The position numbers and the translations under genes are program-made. DNA of 64,000 bases from Pseudomonas brassicacearum subsp. brassicacearum (GTDB taxonomy: Bacteria; Pseudomonadota; Gammaproteobacteria; Pseudomonadales; Pseudomonadaceae): assembly GCF_008801605.1 (NCBI RefSeq), contig NZ_VZPJ01000001.1, positions 310,001-374,000 on the forward strand, written 5' to 3'. Below are positions 1 through 10,362 of the stretch, piece after piece (the first letter of the stretch is position 1; the number at the start of each line of letters is the position of its first letter). Under the pieces are notes generated by a model. The model was not told the origin of the DNA and ran no database searches. It saw nothing but the letters and a program-made list of their open reading frames with translations.

Positions 1-479
1 ACAATGCCGGGGGCCGAGCGCGGCGTTTGTGGCTGCGCGATGTCATGGGCAATCGTCGGATCTTCGCGGCGCAACTGCCCGGAGGAAGGGCTCAGGCAGT
101 AGCCTTTTTCGGTGACGGTGAGCGTGACGATCCGCGTTTGCGGCGCAGCCATGCGCTGCAGCAACTGCTCCAATTCATCACCGCCCTCGCCCACATACAA
201 GGCCTGGCGCAACACTCCGATCTCGCGCAGGGTCACCTGCTCGCGGTCGCGGTACTCGGCCACATGGTAGCGGCCGTCCTGCTCGCGCAATTGCTCGACC
301 AAGGTGCGATTGGAGCGCAGGTTGGCGCTGCATAATCCCCAGTCACTTTCGCCATGGCGATTGAGATGGCGTTGCAGGTAGACCGCCTGGTGCGCGCGGT
401 GAAACGCGCCCAGGCCCAGGTGCACGATACCGATCTGCGCTGCAGTCCCGGTACAAGGTACACGTTTCACAACAGGCAT
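1..479 (-). CDS. Mannitol dehydrogenase family protein, UxuB-like fructuronate reductase (5' part only)
   Basis: Read by hand on the minus strand: ATG at 479, preceded by AGGAGTG seven bases upstream, open to the window edge (159 codons seen). The N-terminus carries the family hallmark 'IVHLGLGAFHRAHQAVY' at about residues 17-33, followed by 'TLTVTEKGYCLS'. This is typical of polyol-specific long-chain NAD-dependent dehydrogenases such as mannitol 2-dehydrogenase and D-mannonate oxidoreductase (fructuronate to mannonate). It is the last visible gene of an operon that also holds a D-mannonate dehydratase and KDG kinase, which favours a fructuronate/mannonate role over mannitol. The C-terminal catalytic domain lies outside the window, so the substrate cannot be judged further. 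Confidence 0.85.
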   Translation of the reverse strand, partial: MPVVKRVPCTGTAAQIGIVHLGLGAFHRAHQAVYLQRHLNRHGESDWGLCSANLRSNRTLVEQLREQDGRYHVAEYRDREQVTLREIGVLRQALYVGEGGDELEQLLQRMAAPQTRIVTLTVTEKGYCLSPSSGQLRREDPTIAHDIAQPQTPRSAPGI

Positions 480-496
480 CGACTCACTCCTTCTGT

Positions 497-1789
497 TCAG
501 GGATGGCCCAGGGCCGAAGCGGGTTGCGAGCTTTGTGCCGCCGCGTTGCCGGTATCGGCCACCGACAGCGGTTTCACGTAGCGCGCCACACACACGGCAC
601 CGATCACGGTCAACAGCCCCGCCAGCAGGAATGCACTGGTGAACGAGCCGGTGAACTGCACCAGGAAGCCCGTCAGGGTCGGGCCGACAATGCCCGAGGT
701 GTTAGCCAGGAAATGCATGAAACCGCTGACGCCGCCCACCCGCGCCGCCGGGACGGTGTCCTGGATGATCGCCCAGTAGATGGCACCGGTGAGGTACAGG
801 AAGAACACCGCCAAGGCGACGAGGATGACCGCCGGATACAGGGTCTTGACCATCCCCGCACAGGCGATGCAAACGGCGCAGGCCAGCAGGCAGGTCACCA
901 GCACCACCTTGCGGGAGAACATCATCTTTCCGGTTTTCTTGAACACAAAGTCGGAGATGAAACCGCCCAAGGCCAGGCCGAGGAAACCCAACACCCAGGG
1001 AATGACCGTGGCGATGCTCATGTCCTTGACGTTCAGGCCGTGGGCCATGGTCAGGTAGCTGGGGAACCAGGTCAGGAAGAAGAATAAGGTGTAGTTATAG
1101 GAAAAGAACGCCAGGGAGGTGAACAGCACCGTTGGCTGCTTGAGGTAGAAGCGCAGTGGGAACACCGGTTGTGCTGCCAACTCGCTTTGCCCCTCGGCCC
1201 GCAGAATCTCCTCGGCCCCCTCGCCTTCTGGCCTTTCCTTGACGAACTTGAACCACACCGCCGCCCAGACCAGGCCGATCACCATGATGATGATGAACGA
1301 CATCTTCCAGCCGTAGGTGACGGCGATAAAGCCCACCACCGGACCGGAAATCGCCCCGCCCAGCGGCGTGCCGGACATCGAGGTGCCAATCGCCCGCGCC
1401 CGGCGCTTGGGGGTGTACCAGTTGTTGACCATCTTGCTGGTGGTGACGCTCAGCGGTCCTTCACCCATGCCGAACAGGATCCGGATAAGTACCAGCGAAG
1501 CGAAGCCCACCGTCAACACGGTGAGGCCGCTGAACAACGACCACAGGACCATGGCCAGCAGCAACGTGGTCTTGGCGCCGTAGCGGTCGGCGGCCCAGCC
1601 ACCGATGAAGTTGAAGGCGGCATAACCGACGAAGAAACTACTGAAGATCATGCCCATCTCACCCGTACTCAGACCGTAGTCTTTCTGGATGAAAGGCGCC
1701 GCCACAGACAATGCCGACCGGTCGAGGTAATTGATGACCCCGGCCAGGAACAGCATGATGATGATTAAGCTACGTCCTTGACCAAACAT
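497..1789 (-). CDS. MFS sugar-acid transporter (anion:cation symporter family)
   Basis: A 430-residue inner-membrane carrier with about 12 hydrophobic segments. The N-terminal segment 'VINYLDRSALSVAAPFI' and the loop 'FIGGWAADRYGAK' are typical of the ACS family of the major facilitator superfamily, which takes up hexuronates, galactonate, glucarate and related sugar acids by proton symport. The ATG at 1789 has GGGAGG upstream. It sits between the RspB/GulD-like dehydrogenase and the UxuB-like reductase with small gaps, so it is probably co-transcribed and imports the substrate of this operon. The exact substrate (gulonate, mannonate or a hexuronate) is inferred from context only. Confidence 0.9.
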   Translation of the reverse strand: MFGQGRSLIIIMLFLAGVINYLDRSALSVAAPFIQKDYGLSTGEMGMIFSSFFVGYAAFNFIGGWAADRYGAKTTLLLAMVLWSLFSGLTVLTVGFASLVLIRILFGMGEGPLSVTTSKMVNNWYTPKRRARAIGTSMSGTPLGGAISGPVVGFIAVTYGWKMSFIIIMVIGLVWAAVWFKFVKERPEGEGAEEILRAEGQSELAAQPVFPLRFYLKQPTVLFTSLAFFSYNYTLFFFLTWFPSYLTMAHGLNVKDMSIATVIPWVLGFLGLALGGFISDFVFKKTGKMMFSRKVVLVTCLLACAVCIACAGMVKTLYPAVILVALAVFFLYLTGAIYWAIIQDTVPAARVGGVSGFMHFLANTSGIVGPTLTGFLVQFTGSFTSAFLLAGLLTVIGAVCVARYVKPLSVADTGNAAAQSSQPASALGHP

Positions 1790-1867
1790 GGTGGAACCTC
1801 CCGCTTGTTGTGTTTATTCGGTGAGGGTGCCCATGACAGGCACGATGAAACCGGTGGTACAGACAGC

Positions 1868-2899
1868 TCAGGGATGGGCGTTCGTCAGTTCCACCAGTAT
1901 TTTTCGGGTTTGCTCGGGATGTTTTTCGATCAGGTCGATGGCGCCGGGCATTTCGTCGAAGCTGACGCGATGGCTGATCAGGTCCTGGACCTGCAACTTG
2001 CCACTGGCGATCAGTTCGATCACCCGCGGGAACTTGCGGTTATTGAGCCGCGAGCCCACCAGGGTCAGTTCCTTCTTGATCATTTCCAACTGCACCAGAT
2101 CACTCGGCGTGGCATTGAACCCCAGCAACCCGATGCGCCCGGCCGGCGAAGCCAGGCGCACCATCTGCGGCATGAGTGCCGGAATGCAGGCGGCATCGAC
2201 AATCAACGGCACACCTTCACCTTGAGTCAATTCACGCATCGTGGCCTCGACGTCGACTTGCTGGCCGTTGAGGGTCCGGCTGGCGCCCAGCGCCCGCGCC
2301 GTCTCCAGGCGGCTGTCGATGACATCGGTCACGGTGATGTCGGTCAATCCCAGCGCCCGGGCCATCTGCACCAGGGTCAGGCCGATCACCCCGGCACCGT
2401 AGATCAGCACGCTGTCGCCCGGATGAGGCTGCATCCGATCCAGCACGTTCAAGGCAATGGAGTAAGGCTCGACCAGGGCGCCGTGGCTGAGGGACATCGA
2501 ATCGGGCAAGCGGTGTGCGTTCTCGGCCGGTACGCACACCTGCTCGCTGAAACCACCGTCACGATGCACGCCGATCACTTGCAGGCGGGTGCAGACATTC
2601 GGTCGGCCAATCCGGCAGGGATAACAGGTACCGCAACTGATCACCGGATCGACGCACACTCGGTCACCCACTTGCAGGTGTTCGACACCGTCGCCGACTT
2701 GCCGGACCACCCCGGAGAACTCATGGCCGGTGACACGGGGGAAACGCACGAATGCGTTCTGCCCATGAATGATGTGCATGTCCGAGCCACAGATGCCGGC
2801 ATACGCCACATCGACCTGGACCTCGCCTCGGGCGAGCTGCGGTCGGTCGACCTCGGCCAACCCGAACTCGAAGGGTGCTCTTACCTGGAACGCTTTCAT
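1868..2899 (-). CDS. Zinc-dependent alcohol dehydrogenase, RspB / L-gulonate 5-dehydrogenase-like
   Basis: A 343-residue medium-chain dehydrogenase. Catalytic zinc ligands are visible at Cys37 and His59-Glu60 ('GHE'), structural zinc ligands at Cys89, Cys92, Cys95 and Cys103, and a Rossmann motif 'GAGVIGL' follows. The start at 2899 has AGGAGTG five bases upstream; a longer reading to 2938 lacks a comparable site. The nearest family known to me is E. coli RspB and the L-gulonate 5-dehydrogenase GulD, which oxidises L-gulonate to D-fructuronate. It stands directly beside a ManD/RspA-type dehydratase, the same pairing as rspAB, which supports a hexonate role. Another sugar-acid or polyol substrate remains possible. 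Confidence 0.85.
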   Translation of the reverse strand: MKAFQVRAPFEFGLAEVDRPQLARGEVQVDVAYAGICGSDMHIIHGQNAFVRFPRVTGHEFSGVVRQVGDGVEHLQVGDRVCVDPVISCGTCYPCRIGRPNVCTRLQVIGVHRDGGFSEQVCVPAENAHRLPDSMSLSHGALVEPYSIALNVLDRMQPHPGDSVLIYGAGVIGLTLVQMARALGLTDITVTDVIDSRLETARALGASRTLNGQQVDVEATMRELTQGEGVPLIVDAACIPALMPQMVRLASPAGRIGLLGFNATPSDLVQLEMIKKELTLVGSRLNNRKFPRVIELIASGKLQVQDLISHRVSFDEMPGAIDLIEKHPEQTRKILVELTNAHP

Positions 2900-2953
2900 C
2901 GGGTCACTCCTGACGGGACATTCGCCCCGTTTGCTCAAAGGGTTAAAAGCGTT

Positions 2954-4165
2954 TCACCAATGCCACAGCGTGCCGTCTTCAAGACGGTTGACCGGCAGGC
3001 TGGCGCGCTTGTAGGGGTATTGGCGGGCAAGGTCTTCATCGATGTCGACGCCATGTCCCGGTGTTTCGCCCGGCGTGAAATGGCCGTCCTCGAAGCGATA
3101 GGCATGGGGGAAGACTTCATCGATGCGGTCTTCGTGAGGCATGTGTTCCTGGATGCCGAAGTTGGGCACCCAGGTATCGAAATGCAGGGCCGCGCCCATG
3201 CACACCGGTGACAGGTCGGTGGCGCCGTGAAAGCCGGTCCGCACCTGGAACAGCGCGGCGAAATCGGCAATACGCCGCACATGGGTAATGCCGCCGGCAT
3301 GCACCAGCGTCGTGCGGATGTAGTCGATCAATTGTTCCTGGATCAACTCGCGGCAGTCATGGATGGAGTTGAACACCTCGCCAACGGCCAACGGTGTGGT
3401 GGTGTGCTGGCGAATCAGGCGAAAGCTCTGCTGGTTTTCGGCCGGCGTACAGTCTTCCAGCCAGAACAGGTTGTACGGTTCCACGGCCTTGCCCAGGCGC
3501 CCGGCTTCGATGGGCGTCAGGCGATGGTGCACGTCGTGGAGGATATGCAGGTCATCGCCAAAGCGTCCGCGCACGGCGGCGAACAACTTGGGGACGTAGT
3601 TGAGGTACTTGGCGGTGTCCCAGACGTGTTCGGCGGGCAGGTCGCTGTCGGCCGGCTCATAGCGCTCGCCACTGCGCTTGGCGACGCCGTAGGTGGTGGC
3701 AATGCCGGGCACACCGCATTGCACACGCACGGCTTTATAGCCCAGCTCGACGTGACGGGCGACTTCGTCCAGGCACCCTTCGATGTCCTTGCCGGTGGCA
3801 TGCCCATAGACCATCACCCGCTCGCGGCTCTTGCCACCGAGCAACTGGTACAACGGCATGTTCGCGGCCTTGGCCTTGAGGTCCCAGAGCGCCACGTCGA
3901 CGGCGGCAATGGCGGTCATGGTCACCGGCCCCCGGCGCCAGTACGCACCGCGATACAGGTACTGCCAGATGTCTTCGATGCGGTGGGCGTCGCGGCCGAT
4001 CAGCGCGGGCAGCACGTGCTCCTCCAGATAAGCGACCACCGCCAGTTCGCGGCCATTCAACGTCGCATCGCCAATGCCGTAGAGGCCCTCGTCGGTGACG
4101 ATTTTCAAGGTGACCAGGTTGCGACCCGGGCAGGTCACGATGACGCGCGCTTCAACAATTTTCAT
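2954..4165 (-). CDS. manD: D-mannonate dehydratase family protein (ManD/RspA, enolase superfamily)
   Basis: A 403-residue protein, the usual ManD length, beginning '[19 protein letters not shown]' with '[14 protein letters not shown]' near residue 30; both are family signatures. Members dehydrate D-mannonate (some also D-gluconate) to 2-keto-3-deoxygluconate using Mg2+ in an enolase-type barrel. The ATG at 4165 is chosen because the longer reading begins with TTG at 4183 and lacks conservation; AGG lies upstream. It follows kdgK by four bases. A downstream KDG kinase fits a dehydratase that makes KDG. High-efficiency mannonate and low-efficiency RspA-like members cannot be told apart from sequence reading alone. 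Confidence 0.9.
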   Translation of the reverse strand: MKIVEARVIVTCPGRNLVTLKIVTDEGLYGIGDATLNGRELAVVAYLEEHVLPALIGRDAHRIEDIWQYLYRGAYWRRGPVTMTAIAAVDVALWDLKAKAANMPLYQLLGGKSRERVMVYGHATGKDIEGCLDEVARHVELGYKAVRVQCGVPGIATTYGVAKRSGERYEPADSDLPAEHVWDTAKYLNYVPKLFAAVRGRFGDDLHILHDVHHRLTPIEAGRLGKAVEPYNLFWLEDCTPAENQQSFRLIRQHTTTPLAVGEVFNSIHDCRELIQEQLIDYIRTTLVHAGGITHVRRIADFAALFQVRTGFHGATDLSPVCMGAALHFDTWVPNFGIQEHMPHEDRIDEVFPHAYRFEDGHFTPGETPGHGVDIDEDLARQYPYKRASLPVNRLEDGTLWHW

Positions 4166-4169
4166 AAAG

Positions 4170-5171
4170 TCAGACCTGTGCAACAGAAGGGAGTGAGGAC
4201 GTGCCCATGTTCGGCATCGCCGCTTGGGGAATCAGCGCACCTCGGTATTGGACGACCTGGGCAGCCAGGCGATGGCCCCAGCGGGCGGCCTGCTCTGGAT
4301 CGCCGCCACGCAGGCGACAGGCCAGGTACGCGGCGTTGAACGAATCACCGGCAGCGGTGGTGTCGATGACATGGACGACGGTTTGCGCGGGTATTTCGAA
4401 ACGCCCTGTCGGGCACTGGATCAAACAGCTGGCGGCGCCGCGCTTGAGGGCCACCTCGCGAACTCCCGCCTGGGCGTAGGCACTGAACAAGGCCTCCGTG
4501 TCGCGATAGCCGAACAGGGCCGCGTCATCTTCCCAAGTGACCAGGGCCAGGTCGGTCAGCTGCAACAGGTCGCGGTAGGCCTGCCGGGCCGTTTCAGGAT
4601 CGGGCCAGAGGTGGGGACGGTAGTTGTTGTCGAAGACGATGCGCGTACCGGCTCGGCGCGCCAGGTGCAAAGCCTGGATCAGGCGTTGGCGCCCTTCTGG
4701 CGTGAGGATCGCCAGGCTGATACCGCTCAAATAGACGTAGTCGTAATCAGCCAGCGCATCGAGCATGGCCTCTGCCTCGGGGCCCTCGAACATGCGCCGC
4801 GCCGCCGCTTCCCCACGCCAGTAGAGGAAACGCCGCTCGCCGTGGGGATCGGTCTGGATGAAATACAGCCCCGGCAGCGCGTCTTCGATCACGCGGACAT
4901 GGGCATCACCGATCCCTTCGTCCAGCCAGGAGCGGCGCATGGCAACGCTGAACGCATCGCAGCCCACGGCCGTCACGTAGTCCACGGCCACTGCGCCACG
5001 CAGATTCAATCGCGCCAGGTAGACCGCGGTGTTGAGCGTATCGCCACCGAAGGTCTGCGTGATCGCGGCACCCGGTTCACCGCGCATCTCGATCATGCAT
5101 TCCCCCACCAACGCCACCTTCATCGGGCGGGCGAAGCGGGTCTCTGGGCCATGGTTAAGCGTTACATCCAT
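4170..5171 (-). CDS. kdgK: 2-keto-3-deoxygluconate kinase (PfkB/ribokinase family)
   Basis: A 333-residue PfkB-family sugar kinase. The N-terminal '[12 protein letters not shown]', the substrate-binding '[14 protein letters not shown]' and the C-terminal PfkB signature '[14 protein letters not shown]', with its catalytic Asp, are all present. It should phosphorylate 2-keto-3-deoxygluconate to KDPG, which enters the Entner-Doudoroff pathway. The ATG at 5171 has AAAGG upstream; an internal ATG sixteen codons later is possible but less well placed. It is the first gene of the minus-strand operon and is divergent from kdgR, with KdgR-type boxes in the shared promoter. Confidence 0.9.
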   Translation of the reverse strand: MDVTLNHGPETRFARPMKVALVGECMIEMRGEPGAAITQTFGGDTLNTAVYLARLNLRGAVAVDYVTAVGCDAFSVAMRRSWLDEGIGDAHVRVIEDALPGLYFIQTDPHGERRFLYWRGEAAARRMFEGPEAEAMLDALADYDYVYLSGISLAILTPEGRQRLIQALHLARRAGTRIVFDNNYRPHLWPDPETARQAYRDLLQLTDLALVTWEDDAALFGYRDTEALFSAYAQAGVREVALKRGAASCLIQCPTGRFEIPAQTVVHVIDTTAAGDSFNAAYLACRLRGGDPEQAARWGHRLAAQVVQYRGALIPQAAMPNMGTSSLPSVAQV

Positions 5172-5195
5172 AATCAACGCGCCTTTCTTGTTTTT

Positions 5196-5214
5196 AAAAC
5201 GGCGTTTCATTTTT
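5196..5214. promoter_or_regulatory. KdgR-type operator box 1
   Basis: The core AAAC-GGC-GTTT followed by CAT resembles the enterobacterial KdgR consensus (ATGAAAC-N3-GTTTCAT). This 19-base element is repeated in inverted orientation 62 bases downstream with 17 of 19 bases identical. It lies 25 bases upstream of the kdgK start, where binding would block the operon promoter. Confidence 0.7.
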
Positions 5215-5257
5215 ATCTCAAGGCCCGAGTCTAGTCAGATTTGCCGCCTCGTCAAGC

Positions 5258-5276
5258 AAAAATGAAACAGCGTTTT
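5258..5276. promoter_or_regulatory. KdgR-type operator box 2
   Basis: An inverted copy of box 1, with ATGAAAC-AGC-GTTT as its core. It lies about 48 bases upstream of the kdgR start and so fits autoregulation. The centres of the two boxes are about 68 bases apart. Confidence 0.7.
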
Positions 5277-5324
5277 GTTCTGCTTGCGTATATCCTTGGG
5301 TTTTACTTTCACGTTGGAGCCTTC

Positions 5325-6107
5325 ATGGACAACAGCGTCATTCCAAACAACGATCTGGTGTCGGCGGTTGGCCGGACCATGGCCGTGCTCGAGGCACTGG
5401 CCGAGCATCCGGAAGAAAGCGGCGTCTCGGAAATCGCCAACAAGCTGGACATGTCCAAGGCCACGGTCTATCGCTTCCTGCAGTCGCTCAAGGCGCGTGG
5501 GTATGTGGTGCAGGACGCCGAGGATCGCTATCGCCTCAGCGTCCGGCTGTTCGAACTGGGGGCCCAGGCCCTGCCCCACCTGGACATCGTCCGGGAAGCG
5601 GAGCCGGGTATGCGGCGGATCAACGAGCTGACCGGCGAAACCGTCCACCTGGGGATTCTCGACGAAGGCAGCATCGTCTACGTGCACAAGATCGACTCCA
5701 AGTACAACCTGCGCATGTACTCGCGCATCGGCCGGCGGGCGCCGTTGTACTGCACCGGCATCGGCAAGGTGCTGATGGCCTGGCTTGAAGAAGAGGAGTT
5801 GCTGGCGCACTTGGCGCAGGAAAGCTTCGAGCGTCGCACGGCCAATACCTTGACCAGTGCCGAAGCGTATCTGCAGGAATTGGAGACCGTCCGCCAGCAA
5901 GGCTATGCCGAGGACCATGAAGAGTTCGAAGACAACATGCGTTGCCTGGCGGCACCGATCCGCGACCGTTTTGGCCATGTGATCGGCGGGATGAGCGTTT
6001 CATTTCCCTGCTTTCGCTTCAGGGAAGAGTTGAAGCAGGACTACGTCAAGCAACTGATGCAAGCCACCCAACAGATCTCAAGCCAGTTGGGCTGGCATGC
6101 GCGGTAA
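5325..6107 (+). CDS. kdgR: IclR-family transcriptional regulator, KdgR ortholog
   Basis: A 260-residue IclR regulator. The N-terminal winged helix holds 'VSEIANKLDMSKATVYRFLQSLK' and the effector domain holds 'KIDSKYNLRMYSRIGRRAPLY' (quoted in part; residues about 118-138), which is nearly identical to enterobacterial KdgR as I remember it. KdgR represses KDG-forming and KDG-using genes and is released by 2-keto-3-deoxygluconate. The ATG at 5325 with TTGGAG upstream is preferred over an upstream in-frame start at 5241, which would overlap operator box 2. It is divergent from the kdgK operon, its likely target. Confidence 0.9.
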   Translation: MDNSVIPNNDLVSAVGRTMAVLEALAEHPEESGVSEIANKLDMSKATVYRFLQSLKARGYVVQDAEDRYRLSVRLFELGAQALPHLDIVREAEPGMRRINELTGETVHLGILDEGSIVYVHKIDSKYNLRMYSRIGRRAPLYCTGIGKVLMAWLEEEELLAHLAQESFERRTANTLTSAEAYLQELETVRQQGYAEDHEEFEDNMRCLAAPIRDRFGHVIGGMSVSFPCFRFREELKQDYVKQLMQATQQISSQLGWHAR

Positions 6108-6130
6108 TACCCATCAGTCAAGCAAAGCCC

Positions 6131-6222
6131 CTGTGGGAGCGAGCCTGCTCGCGAAGGCGTCGGCAGACCCAACATCATTGCAAACTGATCCACCGCTTTC
6201 GCGAGCAGGCTCGCTCCCACAA
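6131..6222. repeat. REPIN (paired inverted REP elements), copy 1
   Basis: Two inverted REP units 'gtgggagcgagcctgctcgcg' and its complement flank about 45 bases of spacer containing 'cccaacatcattgca'. This is the usual Pseudomonas extragenic palindrome pair and can fold into a long hairpin. It lies downstream of the convergent kdgR and scrY genes. Confidence 0.85.
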
Positions 6223-6264
6223 GGGGGTGTGGCGTACGCAAGGTCTGTGAGCAACTCGGTAAAA

Positions 6265-6355
6265 CTGTGGGAGCGAGCTTGCTCGCGAAGGTGTCGGCAC
6301 ACCCAACATCATTGCAGGCAGATCCACCGCTATCGCGAGCAAGCTCGCTCCCACA
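6265..6355. repeat. REPIN, copy 2, adjacent to copy 1
   Basis: A second REP pair of the 'gagcttgctcgcg' subtype. Its spacer shares 'acccaacatcattgca' and 'gatccaccgct' with copy 1, so the two form a tandem REPIN pair about 43 bases apart. Confidence 0.85.
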
Positions 6356-6373
6356 GGTTTCAACTGGCCGGCA

Positions 6374-8044
<1,671 letters not shown>

Positions 8045-8058
8045 CTACATTTGGCGAT

Positions 8059-8070
8059 GTTAACGTTAAC
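8059..8070. promoter_or_regulatory. Candidate ScrR (LacI-type) operator
   Basis: A perfect 12-base palindrome GTTAAC-GTTAAC with the central CpG typical of LacI/GalR operators. It lies in the 170-base divergent promoter between scrY and the ABC operon, 31 bases before the start of the binding-protein gene. The LacI-family gene at the end of this locus is the natural ligand. Confidence 0.7.
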
Positions 8071-8100
8071 TTTTCTAAAAACAAAAATAAAGAGGGCTTT

Positions 8101-9375
8101 ATGAAACAGCTCAAATCGATCCTTCCAGCGGCACTGCTCGGCCTGTGCGTCGGGTTTCCATCCCTCTCCACAGCCGCCAACCTGACGATTTCCTGCGGTG
8201 CCGTGGGTGCTGAATTGCAACTGTGCAAGGAGGCCGTCGAGGCGTGGTCGAAGCAGACCGGCAACAGCGTCGAAGTGGTTTCCACGCCTAACTCGGCGAC
8301 CGAGCGGTTGTCGTTCTACCAACAGATCCTCAGTGCGCAATCCAGCGACATCGACATCATCCAGATCGACATGGTGTGGCCGGGGATGCTTGCCAAGCAC
8401 TTGATGGACCTGCGCGAGGTGCTTCCTGCCAACGCGACCCAAGGTTACTTCCAGGCCCAGGTGGACAACGCCACGGTGAACGGGCGCCTGGTGACCATGC
8501 CGTGGTTCACCGACTCGGGGCTGCTGTATTACCGCAAGGACCTGCTCGAGAAGTACGACAAGCCCGTGCCCCAGACCTGGGAAGAAATGACCACGACTGC
8601 CAGGGCTGTCCAGCAGGCCGAACGCGATGCCGGGAACGCCAATGCCTGGGGTTATGTATTCCAGGGGCGCGCCTACGAAGGCCTGACGTGTAACGCACTG
8701 GAGTGGATCAGCAGCCAGCCGCAAGGCGGGCTGGTCAACGCGCAAGGCGACATCGTGGTCAACAGCCAGGCCTCGAGGGCCGCATTGACCCTGGCCAAAA
8801 GCTGGGTGGGAGACATCTCCCCGCGTGGCGTACTCAATTACACCGAGGAAGAAGGACGCGGCGTCTTCCAGTCGGGCAATGCGTTGTTCATGCGTAACTG
8901 GCCTTATGTCTGGGCCCTGGTGCAAAGCCAGGACAGCGTCGTGAAGGACAAGGTCGGCGTCGCTCCCCTGCCCCGCGGCGGCGCGACGGGCACCCATGCG
9001 TCCACTCTCGGCGGCTGGGGCCTGGCGGTGTCGCGCTACAGCGCCAACCCCAAGCTCGCCGCAGAACTGGTGAGCTACCTGAGCAGCGCCCAACAGCAGA
9101 AACACCGCGCCCTGGTGGGTGCCTACAACCCGGTGATCGAGTCGCTCTACCAGGATCCCGAGTTGCTCGCCGCCATGCCGTACTACAGCCAACTGCGCAG
9201 CATCCTCAATGATGGGGTCATGCGCCCTGCTTCAATCACCGCCGACCGCTATCCACGGGTCTCCAATGCGTTCTTCGATCAAGTGCACGGCGTGCTGGCG
9301 GACGAACGGCCGGTCGATCAGGCGCTGGCCGAACTGGAAAGCGAACTCACGCGCATCAAACGCCGGAACTGGTAA
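8101..9375 (+). CDS. Sugar ABC transporter periplasmic binding protein
   Basis: A 424-residue cluster-1-type solute-binding protein with a clear signal peptide (residues about 1-26, cleaved near 'STAA'). Features include 'DIDIIQIDMVWPGMLAKHL' and 'GRLVTMPWFTDSGLLYYRKDLLEKY', characteristic of the trehalose/maltose/sucrose binding proteins (ThuE/AglE-like). The ATG at 8101 with AGAGG upstream is chosen because it opens the signal peptide. It is the first gene of the plus-strand scr operon. With ScrY and an intracellular sucrase in the same locus, sucrose is the likely ligand. Confidence 0.9.
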   Translation: MKQLKSILPAALLGLCVGFPSLSTAANLTISCGAVGAELQLCKEAVEAWSKQTGNSVEVVSTPNSATERLSFYQQILSAQSSDIDIIQIDMVWPGMLAKHLMDLREVLPANATQGYFQAQVDNATVNGRLVTMPWFTDSGLLYYRKDLLEKYDKPVPQTWEEMTTTARAVQQAERDAGNANAWGYVFQGRAYEGLTCNALEWISSQPQGGLVNAQGDIVVNSQASRAALTLAKSWVGDISPRGVLNYTEEEGRGVFQSGNALFMRNWPYVWALVQSQDSVVKDKVGVAPLPRGGATGTHASTLGGWGLAVSRYSANPKLAAELVSYLSSAQQQKHRALVGAYNPVIESLYQDPELLAAMPYYSQLRSILNDGVMRPASITADRYPRVSNAFFDQVHGVLADERPVDQALAELESELTRIKRRNW

Positions 9376-9396
9376 GCCACAAGGAAGGAAATCACC

Positions 9397-10362
9397 ATGT
9401 CTGTCTCCACTACACTCGCCCCCGGCGACGACGAGTACCTGCTCACTCGGGAAACGCCGGTACAACGCCGTCGCGTTCGCGCCGCCTGGCTGTTCCTGAG
9501 CCCGATGTTGCTATGCCTGGCCCTGGTGGCGGCCTGGCCGCTGCTGCGCACATTCTGGTTCAGCCTGACCGACGCCAGCCTGGCCGACACGGGCGATGCA
9601 AGCTTTGTCGGCTTGAGCAATTATCTGTATCACAGCAGCGCCGGCTGGTCGGGCATCCTGGTCGATCCACAGTGGTGGAACGCGGTGCGCAACACCTTGC
9701 ATTTCACCGTGGTGTCAGTGGGATTGGAAATCGTACTGGGGCTGATGGTGGCGTTGCTGCTGAACGTCAAGTTCACCGGACGCGCGCTGGTGCGGGCGTT
9801 GATCCTGATCCCCTGGGCGATCCCGACCATCGTCTCGGCGAAAATCTGGTCATGGATGCTCAACGACCAGTTCGGCATCATCAATCACCTGATGCTCGGC
9901 CTCGGCCTGATCGATGCGCCCCTGGCCTGGACAGCCGACGCGGACCTGTCGATGTGGGCAGTGATCATCGTCGACGTCTGGAAGACCGTGCCTTTCGTCA
10001 CGCTGCTGATGCTGGCGGCCTTGCAGATGTTGCCCAGCGACTGCTACGAAGCCGCCAGGGTCGATGGCATTCACCCGGTGAAAGTGTTCTGGTGGGTCAC
10101 CCTGCCGCTGTTGATGCCGGCATTGCTGGTGGCGGCGATCTTTCGCATCCTCGACTCCTTGCGGGTGTTCGACGTCATCTATGTGCTGACCTCGAACTCA
10201 TCGAGCACCATGAGCATGTCGGTCTATGCCCGCCAGCACCTGGTGGAATTCCAGGACGTCGGTTACGGCAGCGCCGCTTCGACCTTGCTGTTCCTGGTCG
10301 TGGCGGTCATCGCCATGACTTACCTGTACCTCGGACGCCGTCAGCTGGAGGTTCGCTCATGA
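9397..10362 (+). CDS. Sugar ABC transporter permease, MalF type
   Basis: A 321-residue inner-membrane permease. After a short cytoplasmic N-terminus there are about six membrane segments. The ATPase-coupling EAA loop 'YEAARVDGIHPVKVFWWVTLPLLMP' (quoted in part; residues about 218-240) is intact. It starts 21 bases after the binding-protein gene and overlaps the second permease by four bases (ATGA), so the genes are translationally coupled. It should form a heterodimeric channel with the next gene product. Confidence 0.9.
   Translation: MSVSTTLAPGDDEYLLTRETPVQRRRVRAAWLFLSPMLLCLALVAAWPLLRTFWFSLTDASLADTGDASFVGLSNYLYHSSAGWSGILVDPQWWNAVRNTLHFTVVSVGLEIVLGLMVALLLNVKFTGRALVRALILIPWAIPTIVSAKIWSWMLNDQFGIINHLMLGLGLIDAPLAWTADADLSMWAVIIVDVWKTVPFVTLLMLAALQMLPSDCYEAARVDGIHPVKVFWWVTLPLLMPALLVAAIFRILDSLRVFDVIYVLTSNSSSTMSMSVYARQHLVEFQDVGYGSAASTLLFLVVAVIAMTYLYLGRRQLEVRS

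Noticed and set aside
1778..3211. Long plus-strand open frame of 477 codons over the dehydrogenase and dehydratase genes
   Set aside because: Antisense shadow of GC-rich coding DNA: the minus-strand reading shows complete family motifs and ribosome-binding sites, the plus-strand product has none.
6131..6355. Repeated palindromic units considered as a CRISPR array
   Set aside because: Units occur in inverted pairs, not direct repeats with unique spacers, and recur singly in other gaps; they are REP/REPIN elements.
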